Shown here: positions 35,995-47,634 of the stretch, one piece after another
How positions within the stretch are numbered: the first letter of the stretch is position 1
How the letters are laid out: the number at the start of each line of letters is the position of its first letter
Source: Pezizomycotina sp. ARF18
Taxonomy: Eukaryota > Ascomycota
Direction of reading: 5' to 3'
Assembly (NCBI GenBank): GCA_002224055.1
Contig: AZLU01000016.1
Span: forward strand, 303,450 to 367,449
Length of the DNA stretch: 64,000 nt
The notes under the pieces: generated by a model
What the model was told of the DNA's origin: nothing
Databases searched by the model: none
What the model saw: the letters and a program-made list of their open reading frames with translations, nothing else
Made by a program: the position numbers and the translations under genes

Positions 35995-38900
35995 AAGAAA
36001 GAAAAAATAATTAGGAGGGAAAAATACCGTACTTGGATTAACTAAATAGAAAATATCGCACAGCTTTTCTCGAAAACGCAATTTTGCTACCAACTCTGAC
36101 GGTGGCTTATTCTTTTCGCGAATTTACAGAGGAAAAGATAAACAGAAAGGGCTGCGGAACGACACAACCCTTGCCCCCCTTCAGGAGCAGATGGATCTCT
36201 ATATCGTACCTGACATAGAAGCTTTCCTCCTTCTTTGCAGCATTCTAGAAGATTGCCAATTTATTTATTTATTTATATAATTGTTTTAATGTCTATCCCA
36301 ACCCATCAGGCATCGTATTTCCTTTTGCACTGTGATTGTAATGGAAAGTTCTTTGTGACGATAAATAATGATGGCTTGTGCACGCGATCGGTCGATATGT
36401 TCCTTCCCCTCCATTCTCTATTGGGAAAAAATTCCTATGCACGACTTATCCTCCATTTCTTTGGAAACACGAGACTGAATTATATATTATTATATTATTG
36501 TTATTATTGTTATTTTCCATTCAAGATTATTGTTTAAATTCCTATAGCGCGAAAATAAAAACAGCTATCTCAAGTACTACCTAGATTGTGCAGTTTATTT
36601 GGCTAAGATCCAATACAATTCTCTACAGTGCCTATTTTAGCGTTCTATAGGCTTCGTTCGTATCGACAAGGTACAGAGTCTCCACAAATCGGTAACAGTA
36701 TCTAAAAGTAAGTAATCTCTTGTATTGCTAATTAGATATTGGGGTCAGATATAATCATTCAGAAATAACGTTTTTTCTTTCCTCTACCCCTTTTTTTTTT
36801 CTTTCTTCCTCTTCCTTTCTTTCTTTCTTTCCTCTTCCTTTCTTTTTCTTTCTTTCCTTTTCTTAATATCTTTCTTTCCTTTTATTCTTACCACTTAATA
36901 GCGAACGGGATATTTTCTCCCAAAAGTTCAGCCTCAAAGGGTTCGATTAAACCCCCCCAGACCCGGTTAATATGCATGACATGGGAGGGATGTTGACAAA
37001 CATAGAACATGTGGTACACGCCAACATCGCACAACCGAACCACGTCGCCGAACGAGCCTGTTGAACCCTTGTCTCGTCGTTCTAACAGTTGTTGCCTTAA
37101 CGAAGCGAACCGTCTAGAAACGTGTGCGTAACGTACGATAATTTAAATTCACCAGCAGCATCCGCAGTATAAATATATAAGGAAGTCATCGTACTTTAAT
37201 TTTTTTTTTCTTTTCCTATGGCTATACATCCCTATAACGTACTAGCGCCTAAGGGCTTTGCGAGACAAAAGGGCTCTTAGCGAGCAAAAGAAAGCTCAGT
37301 TACTACTTAAGTACTAGTATTTTATCTCCCAGATTTTTTATTCGCCTCGATCTCGCGAATTATTTTTAATTTTATTCCGTTTGGCTTTGGTTCTTTCGTT
37401 TCTCTATTTTCTCTATCGAATCATTCGATTTTATATGTATTTTTATTTTTTGTAATATTTATTCTTCAATTCCCGTCTGATCGCCAAGGTCTAGCGACAT
37501 CGACGAGCCGAACATTTGGGACTACAGGGCTTGTGCTCTAGCCCAACGATCACTAAAGCTAGTCTAAGAACCCCTTTTTTTTTTCAGGAAAATAATTTGC
37601 TTTTTGTCTATCCAAAAAAGAGAAAGAATCCCCCTTCCCTTCCAGTGTCTACCTCCACGTGCTGCTGCGCGCGAGCAATAAAAACTCTTATAGACCTGGC
37701 ATTTGCCAACCGACCGTGCTGAGGCACACGTGAGCATGCGCATGCAGCTTCATAGCAATAAGGAGGGCAATCTACTACTATACTTGTCGTAACTTTCTAG
37801 TCAGTCCTTACTAAGTACGCCCAAGATCGAAAGTGAATATGGAACGCCTCCCTTGGCTCTGGCTCACAACATCTTTTTCTTTTTGTCCGTAAATGGGATA
37901 TATGGATATAGGATCCCTTTTCAGTCCTTGTCTATATATTTGTCATACACTTTCAGCGCGTAGTCGCCAGAGCCTCGATATGGCTTTTTTGGACGGCATA
38001 TCTTGTAGACTTGGTTAATTAATCCTTTTTGTCTCTTGCCAAACGCCTTTTCCATCACCATCACGCAGAGATAGCGCTTGGCACGCGCATTTAGTGCTGA
38101 CGTCGAGGCGTCCGTTCATATAATACACTTTATGACCCTACTATTGATCGCGACAGTACTCTATGTAACAACCTCTGTTCTGCATATTTAGCCTGCAGGG
38201 TGACGATATTTTAATTTACGAATATCATGCTATGTTCCTGTAGCAATTGAACGCCAAAGGATTCTAACGACGTTACATTATTGTTGGAACACCCTGACGG
38301 CTGAGATCAACTTTAAAGGTCCACACGAGCTCCAGATCTGCGGACTTTGATCTATTTTGTTTACAAGAAAGAGGCGACATGCTGTATGCTAGGCAGCTCC
38401 GATATCTCGCGAAAAATCAACATTGTATAATTCCTACTTCCAAGTAGTGTCCGTACGTACTGTCAAGTTACATCTCGGCCCACGCAGCGACGATACATGA
38501 TAACCGGTACCTTTACAAAATATTATGAGAGCGCCCCAGGAAATATTATGGCAAGTGATTGCAGCGACGTTATTCAATGATCGATTTTGTTTTATTTCTG
38601 TTTCTAAATATATATTACATCTCCTTTCTTTCAATCAACATTTAGATTCTTGCTTATTATCTCTTGCACAAAATTGCTCAGCCCCCTAATATAAGCATGC
38701 CTGAGTTTTGTAAGCATTCTCTTGCATCTTGGCTCGTGGCGGACCATCTATGACGTAGGAAGAACATGCACGATATAATAACCATATAAGCTCCCTATTG
38801 TATTGTTTAACTTCTCAAAGCCCGCCAAAAGTCAACCAATGATGATGGCATGTTGTTCCAAGACAGGCTGAGGGCACAGACGTCTCTACTCCGGATATGA

Positions 38901-39512
38901 ATGTGCGGAGGGAAAATTATAAGGTACTTGGTATTACCTCGCTTCTAAGCCACGATACTCAGGCCCTGACGTTGTTCCCATTCGGTTACACAAGATCTAT
39001 AATGACTGAGTGCCCATGCAACCGTTTCCCCCAGTGCCGAGGAAACAATTCGGATAAATATACTAGTATGGATCCATCCTCTACCCTTTCGTCCCTGGAA
39101 TTGTTATTAAATGATCCGTACAAACCCGTGGGTGCATCGTTTCAAAACTTCTCAAGTATTACATATAGATGCGCGCATAAAAGGCGGCGGTAACTTTTCT
39201 TCATTCCCGGTAGGTAAGTAGTATCGGACCTCCGAAAAGGAACAAAAGTTCGGTGTCGCGACTTGCCGCGGACGAAGTGAACGAAAAACAACTTTTTTTT
39301 TTGTAATATTTTTTTTTTAACCGTTGGCACTGGTATCGTTGAACAGAGGATTGACGGGCGGCCAAGGGATGAGAGCAGAGGAGGAGAGTTCTTTTAAGCA
39401 GTAGGTAGCAGCGGAATATAACTACTAGCATATATAGAGAGAGATACGTGCTTATATCGTGAACCGTGTCAGGCGCCTTCTTTCTTTCTTCTGTTGAGCT
39501 TTGTCAATTCAC

Positions 39513-39584
39513 GATATATAAATCCAAGCCCTCTCAGAAGACAACTCGGTTAGTGGTGGAGATAGCTCACATAATAACAGCTCC

Positions 39585-39621
<37 letters not shown>

Positions 39622-39877
39622 TGGTCGTTGTAATTTTAGTCGAAAAACTTGTCACCTAAAGAATTTTTATTTTTTACTTCTCGGACTCCAGCCGTTTCCA
39701 TCTTGGTCTTTGCCTTTGCATCTCAATCTCAATCTCAATTGCAATTGCTAATTCACTCAAACTCTAACTTGCTTTGGCTTTGGCTTCGAACAGTCCTGTC
39801 TTATTCGCCCTTTCCTTTCGCTCCTTTGAAATAAAAGAAAAAGAACAAAAGGAAAAAAGGAAAAGGAATTCGTAGCC
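39513..39877 (+). promoter_or_regulatory. Probable promoter and leader of the 2-methylcitrate dehydratase gene
   Basis: Upstream of ATG 39878 lie a TATA-like GATATATAAA (39513-39522), a 32-nt T tract (39589-39620), three tandem TCTCAA units (39721-39738) running into the palindrome CAATTGCAATTG (39736-39747), and a purine-rich leader (39835-39875). This order fits a fungal promoter with a nucleosome-depleting poly-T and a pyrimidine-rich initiation zone. No known regulator site is identified. Confidence 0.45.
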
Positions 39878-41954
39878 ATGTACATGCTCGGTCGCACCTG
39901 CCGCCGCGCCGCAACATCCACACGAATCTCGACCAGCTTAAGAAGAACAGCGACTAGGAGCCTCCCCAGGCTTTCCCCGCTTGCTAACAAGCTCTCCATC
40001 GCTTCCGTCGTCCGACCCGCTGCCGCTGCTCGCTTCTCGACCATGCAGCCTCTAAGGTCTTCCGCTCCTCCCAATCCGCCCACGGAGGCGGACAAGGTCC
40101 TCCAGGATATTGCCGACTATGTTCACAGCTACAAGATTGACTCCCAGCTCGCGGTACGTGCGCTCGGCAATTGAATTGGCCATTTTTTTCCAAGTCTCGA
40201 CATACCCTCTACTTTTATATCTATGTCCTATAAACTGACGATAAAATGCAATCGTATGCAGTATGACACTGCTAGGCTGGTATTCCTCGATTACCCTCGG
40301 TTGCGAATGGAGGCGATGCACTTCAAGGAGTGTACCAAATTGCTTGGGCCCGTCGTCGAAGGTAAGGGAACCATAAATTAGCCTTCAAAAAAATAAAAGA
40401 AAAGAAAAAGAAAAAAAAAGAAAAGAAAAACGAAAAGAGAGAAAAAGAAAGCGAGAGAGGCAATCGATTACTATCTATTCCCTTGTAGTTGAGGTCGCTA
40501 AGTCACGTACCCACCGTATAGGAACCGTCGTACCCAACGGAACCAAAGTGCCAGGAACCTCTTACCAGCTGGACCGGTTCGTGGAGCGTTCAACATCGGC
40601 ACCCAGATTAGGTGGCTGGACTACAATGACTGCTGGCTCGCAGCTGAGTGGGGCACCCGTCTGACAATCTCGGTGGTATCCTCGCCGTCGCGCGACTGGC
40701 TCTCCCGGACGTACGCGCGCAGGGCAAGTCTCCGCTGAAGATCAAGGATGTCCTTGAGGGTATGATCCAGGCGCACGAGATCCAGGGCTGCCTCGCCCTC
40801 CTCAACAGTTTCAACAAGGTCGGGCTCGATCACGTCGTCCTCGTCAAGGTCGCTACTACCGCCGTCGTCTCTAGACTTCTTGGCCTAACCAGGGAGCAGA
40901 CCATCGACGCCGTGAGCCAGGCTTGGGTTGACGGGCAGAGCTTGAGGACTTACAGGCACAGCCCCAATACCATGAGCCGGAAGAGCTGGGCCGCTGGTGA
41001 CGCTTGCTCGAGGGCCGTCAACCTCGCGCTTATGGTCCAGAGGGGAGAACCAGGCATCCCAACCGTCCTCACTGCCCCCGTCTGGGGTTTCTATGAGTCC
41101 TGTTCAAGGGCAGGGAGTTCGAATTCCAGAGGCCCTACGGATCTTATGTCATGGAAAATGTCCTATTCAAGGTTTCTTATCCTGGTATGTATAACAAGCA
41201 TCTAAAAATCATTCACATTCTAAATCTCGCCCAGAAATACTAACAGCAAATTTTGTTTCTTTTATAGCTGAATTCCATTCCCAAACTGCCATTGAGGCGG
41301 CGAAGACCATTACGGCAAACTCCAGGCCATGGCAAGTCGGCCGAGGACATTGATAACGTTGTCTGCCGTACTCACGAAGCATGCATCCGTATCATTGACA
41401 AGCAACACAAGCCGTTACGAACTTTGCCGACAGAGATCACTGCGTCCAGGTAGGAAAATATTTTAATTCATCCCGACAAGGAAAAAATAATTCATTTACA
41501 TCTTAGTTCAAAATTTACTAATCGATATCTCCACTTTGCTCTAGTACATGGTCGCTGTCATGCTCTGCTACAACCGCCTCGAGACCACGGACTACCCCGA
41601 TGATTCCGAGGCCGCACAGAGTCCTCTGGTCGAATCCCTTCGCCGCCGCATTTCTTGCGTCGAGGACACGCAGATGACCGCCGACTACCACGACCCAACC
41701 TGAGGACGATCCCCACGCCCTCACCGTCACCTCAAGGACGGAATAAGCTCGAGGAGGTCCTCGTCGACGCTCCTCTTGGCCACAGGATCAGGCGCGAGGA
41801 AGCTAAGCCCGTCATTATTGAGAAGTTCAAGAGGCACCTCACCCCGCACTTCTCGGAATCGCACGTCAAGGGACTCATTGACCTCGGATTAGATCACGAG
41901 AAGCTCATCAATACTGACGTAGACACCTACGTAGACATGTACGTGAAGAAATAA
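39878..41954 (+). CDS. prpD: 2-methylcitrate dehydratase, mitochondrial (MmgE/PrpD family)
   Basis: Dehydrates 2-methylcitrate to methylaconitate in the methylcitrate cycle that clears propionyl-CoA. The start at 39878 gives an Arg/Ser-rich N-terminus ([20 protein letters not shown], further [15 protein letters not shown]), typical of a mitochondrial leader, before [20 protein letters not shown]. Later exons read [54 protein letters not shown] with [14 protein letters not shown], and [20 protein letters not shown]. Further on come [40 protein letters not shown] and [13 protein letters not shown]. The last exon has [16 protein letters not shown]-like sequence, [20 protein letters not shown], and ends [15 protein letters not shown] 41952. 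Introns are short (40152-40260 region, 40360-40488, 41184-41268, 41452-41544). Several single-base indels break the frame. The next gene on the same strand, 0.8 kb on, encodes the enzyme that makes its substrate. Confidence 0.93.
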
Positions 41955-42748
41955 AGGTGCTCTATATATGTACATGTAGGTTATTTTGGAGGGAAAAGAA
42001 TTGGAGGATTTGAAAAGCACAAAGTAAATACTTTTTTCATTCTCTTATCAGCGCCAAAGTGTAAGGTTAAAAAGAAAACAAAAATTTCATTTGAAATTGT
42101 TAGAAGTTGATAACATGAAAACTACTGTAACATAGACGCAGAAAATGTTGAGAGCACCCAATGTCGACCGCGATCGTGGTATCTTCTCAGAAATAACGTA
42201 ATTCCCGAGGTCGGTGCAATGGAATAAGAAATAGTAAAAAGAAAAGGATAAAAAGAGAGGAAGATACGCCAAGTAATTACACGAACCTTGAACCAGCAGG
42301 TACCTGGATTGTGAAAAAGCGGTAATGTAATAGTAGTAGTAGTAAATGCTACCCGTCCGTGTGTCCCTATGATAGCGAAGATCCACGGAAACGCGGTAAG
42401 GAAGAGAAAAAAAAAATTTGTGAGTTCAATTTTTTTTTTTGGGGGGGGCACCGGGAATCGCCAATGCCCGCCGTACTAAGTAGCTGCCTTGTTTTGCAGC
42501 GTAGAAAATTTTTTTCTCCCATTAGCCCACGGAGGAATCCGATCCTCCTTCGAATACGCTGAAGCTCTTGCAATTTCACAATAAGTATTGAACCATAGCC
42601 CTAGTTCTTATCAATTCCAGTGATTTATAAAAACAATTGACTAAGCTGCTGAGGGTCAATTGCTTACGGGATCTTCTATAGACGGCTCGGACACTTTCTT
42701 CAAGAGTGTAGCCGGGTAGCAAACGAAGCACGCAAACAAAGATACAAC
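41955..42748. other. Intergenic between prpD and methylcitrate synthase
   Basis: Contains the prpD 3' end, a short (TAG) run (42327-42342), a T/G homopolymer pair (42431-42448), and the upstream region of the next gene. No separate gene seen. Confidence 0.5.
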
Positions 42749-44624
42749 ATGTCATTGAGCGCGAGATACGGACCACAGGTGTTGAGGTCGTTCAGTAGCT
42801 ACCTACATCTTCATTCAACAAGGACTTCCAGTTTTTTTCTTCGCCGTATACAGCCCTTTAGCTATAGCTACACTCTTCTAACCATTGAAACAATATACAG
42901 ACCTCTACCTCGGCGAGCGTCGTTTCGCGAACTGCTAGGCGATATGCTTCTACCGACCTGAAATCCACCTTGAAGCAGGTTATCCCCGCTAAGAGGGAGC
43001 TTTTGAAGAAGATCAAGTCTGAACATGGGCAGAAGAGCCTCGGAGAGGTCAAGGTTGAGAATGCGATCGGTGGGATGCGGTACGAAATTGCGCTCTGTTT
43101 ATTTCCTTCGTCAAGATTCTAGGCAGCAAGCTCGCTATTAACTTCAAGGTCCCAATTATGTATGGAAAGCTGAACCAATTTTGCGTAATTTGCTCTTTTT
43201 TTTTTTTTTTTTTTTTTTTTAGTGGCATCAAGGGCATGATCTGGGAAGGATCGTTCTAGACGCCAACGAGGGTATTCGCTTCCACGGCAAGACTATCAAG
43301 GAATGCCAGCAAATCCTGCGAAGGGTACCTCGGGTAGCGAAATGTTACCCGAGCCATGTTCTGGTTCCTCCTCACCGGAAAGGTCCCTTCCACGGAGCAG
43401 ATCAGGGATTTCAGCAGGGAGCTGCGGAGAAAGGAGAGCTGCCCCAATTCGTCGATAAGATGCTGAACGACTTCCCGAAGACGCTCCACCCAATGACGCA
43501 ATGTTAGTTACCAAACTCAAGCTTGCACTTTATGCTATGACCTTGAAGCCTCTTGGCCATATTTACGGGAATACTGATCAGATGTCGTAGTCGCTATCGC
43601 TGTCTCTGCCCTCAACCACGACTCCGTCTTCGCCAAAGCTTACTGAGAAGGGTTGAACAAGACCGACTACTGGGAACCGTCTTCGACGACTGTATCTCGC
43701 TGATCGCCAAGCTCCCACCATTGCGCGAAGATTTACCAGAACACCTACAAGGGCGGCGGTGCTCTTCGGGAGCTATCGACCTCAAGCAGGACTGGAGTCA
43801 CAACTTCGCCGCCATGCTTGGCAAAGCCGACAACGAGGGCTTCGTCGACCTCCTAAAGGCTGTACTTGGCTCTTCACGGTGATCACGAAGGTGGTAACGT
43901 TAGTGCGCACGCTACGCACTTGGTTGGTAGCGCTCTCAGCGATCCCTTCCTGAGCTACAGTGCTGGGTTTGCAAGGTCTCGCCGGCCCGCTGCACGTAAG
44001 TAGATGGAACATATATATGTATATATGTTGAGAATTTCACCTAACCTTTCTGAAAATAGCCTCGCTGCTCAGGAAGTTCTGCGCTGGATCCTGGCTATGA
44101 AGGACAACATCCCTTCCAGCTACACCGACGAGGACATCAGCTCCTACCTCTGGAAGACGCTCAAGTCCGGCCAGGTCGTCCCCGATACGGTCACGCCGTG
44201 CTCCGCAAGCCTGACCCGCGCTTCGAGGCCCTAATGGACTTCGCCACTTCCCGCCCCGAGATCGCCAACAACCCCGTCTTCCAGCTCGTCAAGAAGAACT
44301 CGAGATTGCTCCCCAGGTCCTCACCGAACACGGCAAGACGAAGAACCCGTACCCCAACGTCGATTCCGGTAGCGGTGTCCTGTTCTACCACTATGGTGTT
44401 ACGGAGACGCTTTACTACACCGCTACTTTCGGTGTCAGCCGTGGTCTCGGCCCTCTGGCGCAGCTGATTTTGGGATAGGGCTCTGGGATTGCCTATTGAG
44501 GTATGAAATATTTGCCTATATCGACTTTATCTTTTGTATAGCTCCCTTACTAACATACCAATTACCTTTTCTTGTAGCGCCCTAAGAGCATGAGCTTGAA
44601 TCCATTCAGAAGCTGGTTGCTTAA
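42749..44624 (+). CDS. mcsA: 2-methylcitrate synthase (citrate synthase family), mitochondrial
   Basis: Condenses propionyl-CoA (and acetyl-CoA) with oxaloacetate. Exon 1 ([10 protein letters not shown], 42749-42778) joins, across a 122-nt intron ending at 42900, to [20 protein letters not shown], a mitochondrial presequence. The body includes [86 protein letters not shown] (first catalytic His in NVSAHATHL), [51 protein letters not shown] (second catalytic His), [19 protein letters not shown] (catalytic Asp) and ALGLPIERPKSMS. The stop is TAA 44622. The wording [19 protein letters not shown] and [13 protein letters not shown] fits, to my memory, fungal methylcitrate synthases better than the dedicated citrate synthase, and adjacency to prpD supports this. 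Frame breaks are many, including one-base losses at WEGSV and VVPGYGH. Confidence 0.88.
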
Positions 44625-45618
44625 AGCATGTTGCGGAATCAGCAGGACGCCGCATATTTTTCGATAAATATATAGCTTCTAATACATCAAAGGGTAGCAT
44701 TTTACAACAATGACCGCAATAAAATTAACACGGGGAAAAAAAAGAAAGAAAAAGGAAAAGGAAACGAAAGGGACGGAGGATAATCTACCTGCTAAGACAA
44801 TTTGTATATCGCAGAAATATTTTCCTTTATAGGTTACAGAAAAGTGTTCAATATTTTGTACAAAAAGGATAACTTGCTATGCGTAAAGCGATTTTCATTA
44901 TATTTAATCTTGATTGGAGTATCTACCTCAAATCCGTGACATTGGAGTGATAGGATTAGAAATATTAATGTTAGAACTGTGAAGTCACAATTATTTTTGT
45001 ACTCTGCAGACACAGCGAGAGCCATATAATTTCTATGGATGTGTGTATGCATTGCGTCAGAGATACCGGACTCCCGGATGTCTATCAACTAGTCATTCTC
45101 TTTGATTCTATACAAACTTGCTTGTTGGTGGACTCTACCCAATAATTATAAGCACATATCTAAACACAAGGCATCAGTACCTAGGATATAGCAGTGACGA
45201 TGTCGTAGAGGCGTATAGTATTCGTTATTTCATATCGACGGGATGCATCAGTATATACAGGCTAAAAACCATTAAAGCATTTCTATACGCTTTTGACCTC
45301 TTCAGTATCGTCAGCATTGAAAAAACCATGACGCTAAATTCTAGAACTTTTAGTATTTTTTCGCCTCGTCATTGCGCTCCTCCTTTGAGCGACATAAACA
45401 CATAAAAATTGACGACGAGAGAGCATAACAAGCCGAGAAAATTTTTACTTTTTTTGTTTTTTCCTTTCTTTAAATCAAACTCCATCTTTGCCTATTAGTA
45501 ATTAACCCATGATGTTAAAATATTCGCTGTTTCTTTTTTTTTCCCAATCTCCTTTTTCACAGCTCTATCAATATCCTTTTCTTCTTCCAAAGGCTGTGCT
45601 TTCATTCATTCTTTCTGT
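44625..45618. other. Convergent 3' spacer
   Basis: AT-rich region between the ends of the methylcitrate synthase gene (+) and the aldehyde dehydrogenase gene (-). Open frames of 84 and 95 codons show no recognisable motif. Confidence 0.5.
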
Positions 45619-47634
45619 TTAATTCTTGATAAGTTTCAAGATCCCGTTCGTCTTGGTCTCAATATCCTCACCACTTGCAACTCAACAAGACCTATACATA
45701 TCTCCCTTATAATATTAGGAAATGCTCGTCGGAAGCTAACGGGAAGAAATAAACAGAAAAAGCACGTACCTTTGCAGAACTCCCATGACTTAGATGCGTT
45801 CTGTATCGGGTAATCCACGATCCTTGGAATACTAGTCGAGATGAGCGGGAACCGATCGATACAAACAGACTTGACATTGCAGAGCGAGCGAAGCCCTTCT
45901 TTGCCACCGAAGCGCCCGTAACCGAACCTTTGATACCTCCGAACGGCAATTGAACAAGGTAGAAAACGGCAAAGTCGTTGACGGAGACCATGCCAGATTT
46001 CAGCTCCTTGGTCACCTCTTCAGGTCAGTCCTACTCCTACGAAGACGCTGGCGCCAAGTCCGTACTCGTCGAGTTGGCAATCTGGATAGCGTGGGTAATG
46101 TTCTGGGCTTTCATCATGACGCAGATTGGCGCGAACGTCTCGTGCTGCGCGATGGCATATCGGGAGTAACGTCGACGAGAAGCGTCGGTTGGAAGTAGTG
46201 GCCCTGCGGGTGCTTCTCGTGGACGAACCTTTGCCACCGGCGAGCAGCCTGGCACCACGGCAGACGGCGTCGGCGATCAGTTCTTCAATCTATCGAAGCT
46301 TGCGGGGGAGACCTGTGCGCCGCAATCTACGTCCTTGTCCTCGAGTGCCGAACCGAGGCGGAGAGCTCTAATGCGTGGTTCGAGGATGGTGACGAGCTTG
46401 GAGTACACACTGGCAACGCGATATATCCTCTCGATGCCAATGCAGTTCTGGCCAGCGGACTGGAAGACGCCGCGCATGAGCACGGAAGAGAGCAGCTGCG
46501 GGCTGCTATAATCGTCCAATACGATGCAAGGGTCTTTGCCTCCGAGTTCGATACAGAGATTGGTCAAGGTTGCGGACGCAGACTTGCGACCATCTTGCCA
46601 ACGTTCTCGAGCCGATGAAAGTAATGTGCGAAAGCGAAGGGTGGCTAGTGATATATTCGGCTACATCAGGCCAGCACATAATACTCTCACGAGATCGGGG
46701 TTGTGCCCAAGCTTCCAATGCCGTCTTGACGATCGAGATATAATACTGTGAGCTCCAAGCTGTGTTTTCGGAACCTTTGACGACGATCCCATTTCCTGCA
46801 AGATGGCAGAGATGATTGGGCCCAAAAGGTTATGGAATGGATAATTCCAAGAGACCAGGGCAGCCACTAATACGGTAGTGGTCGCCGCAAACAATACGTT
46901 AGCATCATCGGAATTTATCAATTCAGAGGGTACATGGGGCAAAGGTGGTGGGGCAAGGAAAAAAAAGACGCACCAACGCCGAGAGGTTCGTACTGAATCT
47001 CTGCTCTCTTGTACATCATGAGGAAGCTCGAGGCGCGATCACTAGTACGCAAAGAGCTTTCGCCGTTGGCCAGCGTCCATTTGATCTTCTCGTCGTTACG
47101 AGGATCTCGCCAAAAGCACGCATCGACCTTGGTCTTGCCGGAATCCAAGCACGCGGCCGCAACAATTGCATCCTGGTTCGAAAGAAATGTATCTCAGCAG
47201 CGTGCGCAGGACCTTGCGACGCTCGCTGAATGAAGTTTGGCCATTCGACCTGCGCCGCCTCCGCCTTCGAGATCGCATTATCGACATCTTCCTTGGTGGC
47301 AGCTTTGACGGTTCCCAGGAACGCGCGTTGGCAGGGCAGTAGCAGATTATGTCGCCATTCTCATCCTTCAAGCTCGGGTTCTTGTCCAATCGAGTATCTT
47401 CGCGGTCGCAAGCCAACCGGTTCGCACTGCTCGGGAATGGGACGATATACTTAATGGCGCCCAGTAGTTGTGGTAGGAGAAGTATATCGCGTAACTGCTT
47501 ACCAGAAAGACTACGAAGGAGATTATTGCACCCGGCGAAGTTAGAAATTCGAACGTGCCCCTGTCCGCAGCACGAATTCGAAGAAGAATTCCTCGAGAAG
47601 GTCGTTACGTTGACCTTGATGTGTTGCCCGACAT
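45619..47634 (-). CDS. Aldehyde dehydrogenase, Msc7-like, with N-terminal membrane segment
   Basis: An NAD(P)-dependent aldehyde dehydrogenase of the branch that includes yeast Msc7 (probably ER-associated; physiological aldehyde unknown). ATG at 47634 (MSGNTSRST) leads after an indel to LLEEFFFEFVLRTGTFEFLT, then the hydrophobic AIISFVVFLVSSYAIYFSYH, a likely membrane anchor. Next come IICYCPANAR, the cofactor domain (RRKVLRTLLRYI, CLDSGKTKVDACF-like sequence, YEPLGV, SWNYPFHNLLGPIISAILQ), PSLSHITFIGSR, and CIELGGKDPCIVLDD (catalytic Glu). VFQSAGQNCIGIERIY holds the nucleophile Cys, followed by EPRIRALRLGSAL, AQHETFAPICVMMKAQNITH, GMVSVNDFAVFYLVQLPFGG and YGRFGGKEGLRSLCNVKSVC. After a last intron the tail GEDIETKTNGILKLIKN ends at TAA 45619-45621. 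Frame breaks are frequent but all catalytic motifs survive. Confidence 0.88.

Larger units (their letters stand above)
31352..39877. other. 8.5-kb region without a recognisable gene
   Basis: Upstream of both flanking genes (the TF on the minus strand and prpD on the plus strand), so it includes two promoters. Contents: a 36-nt T run (31657-31692), a (TAA) microsatellite (32388-32418), a TTTTC microsatellite (32581-32620), pyrimidine tracts (36770-36880), the 14-bp inverted repeat at 35923-35994, and a TACTTAAGTA palindrome at 37304-37313. Open frames of 60-120 codons occur (for example 34338-34700 and 38897-39193), but none carries a motif I recognise. I see no tRNA, rRNA or transposase remnant. 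Confidence 0.55.
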
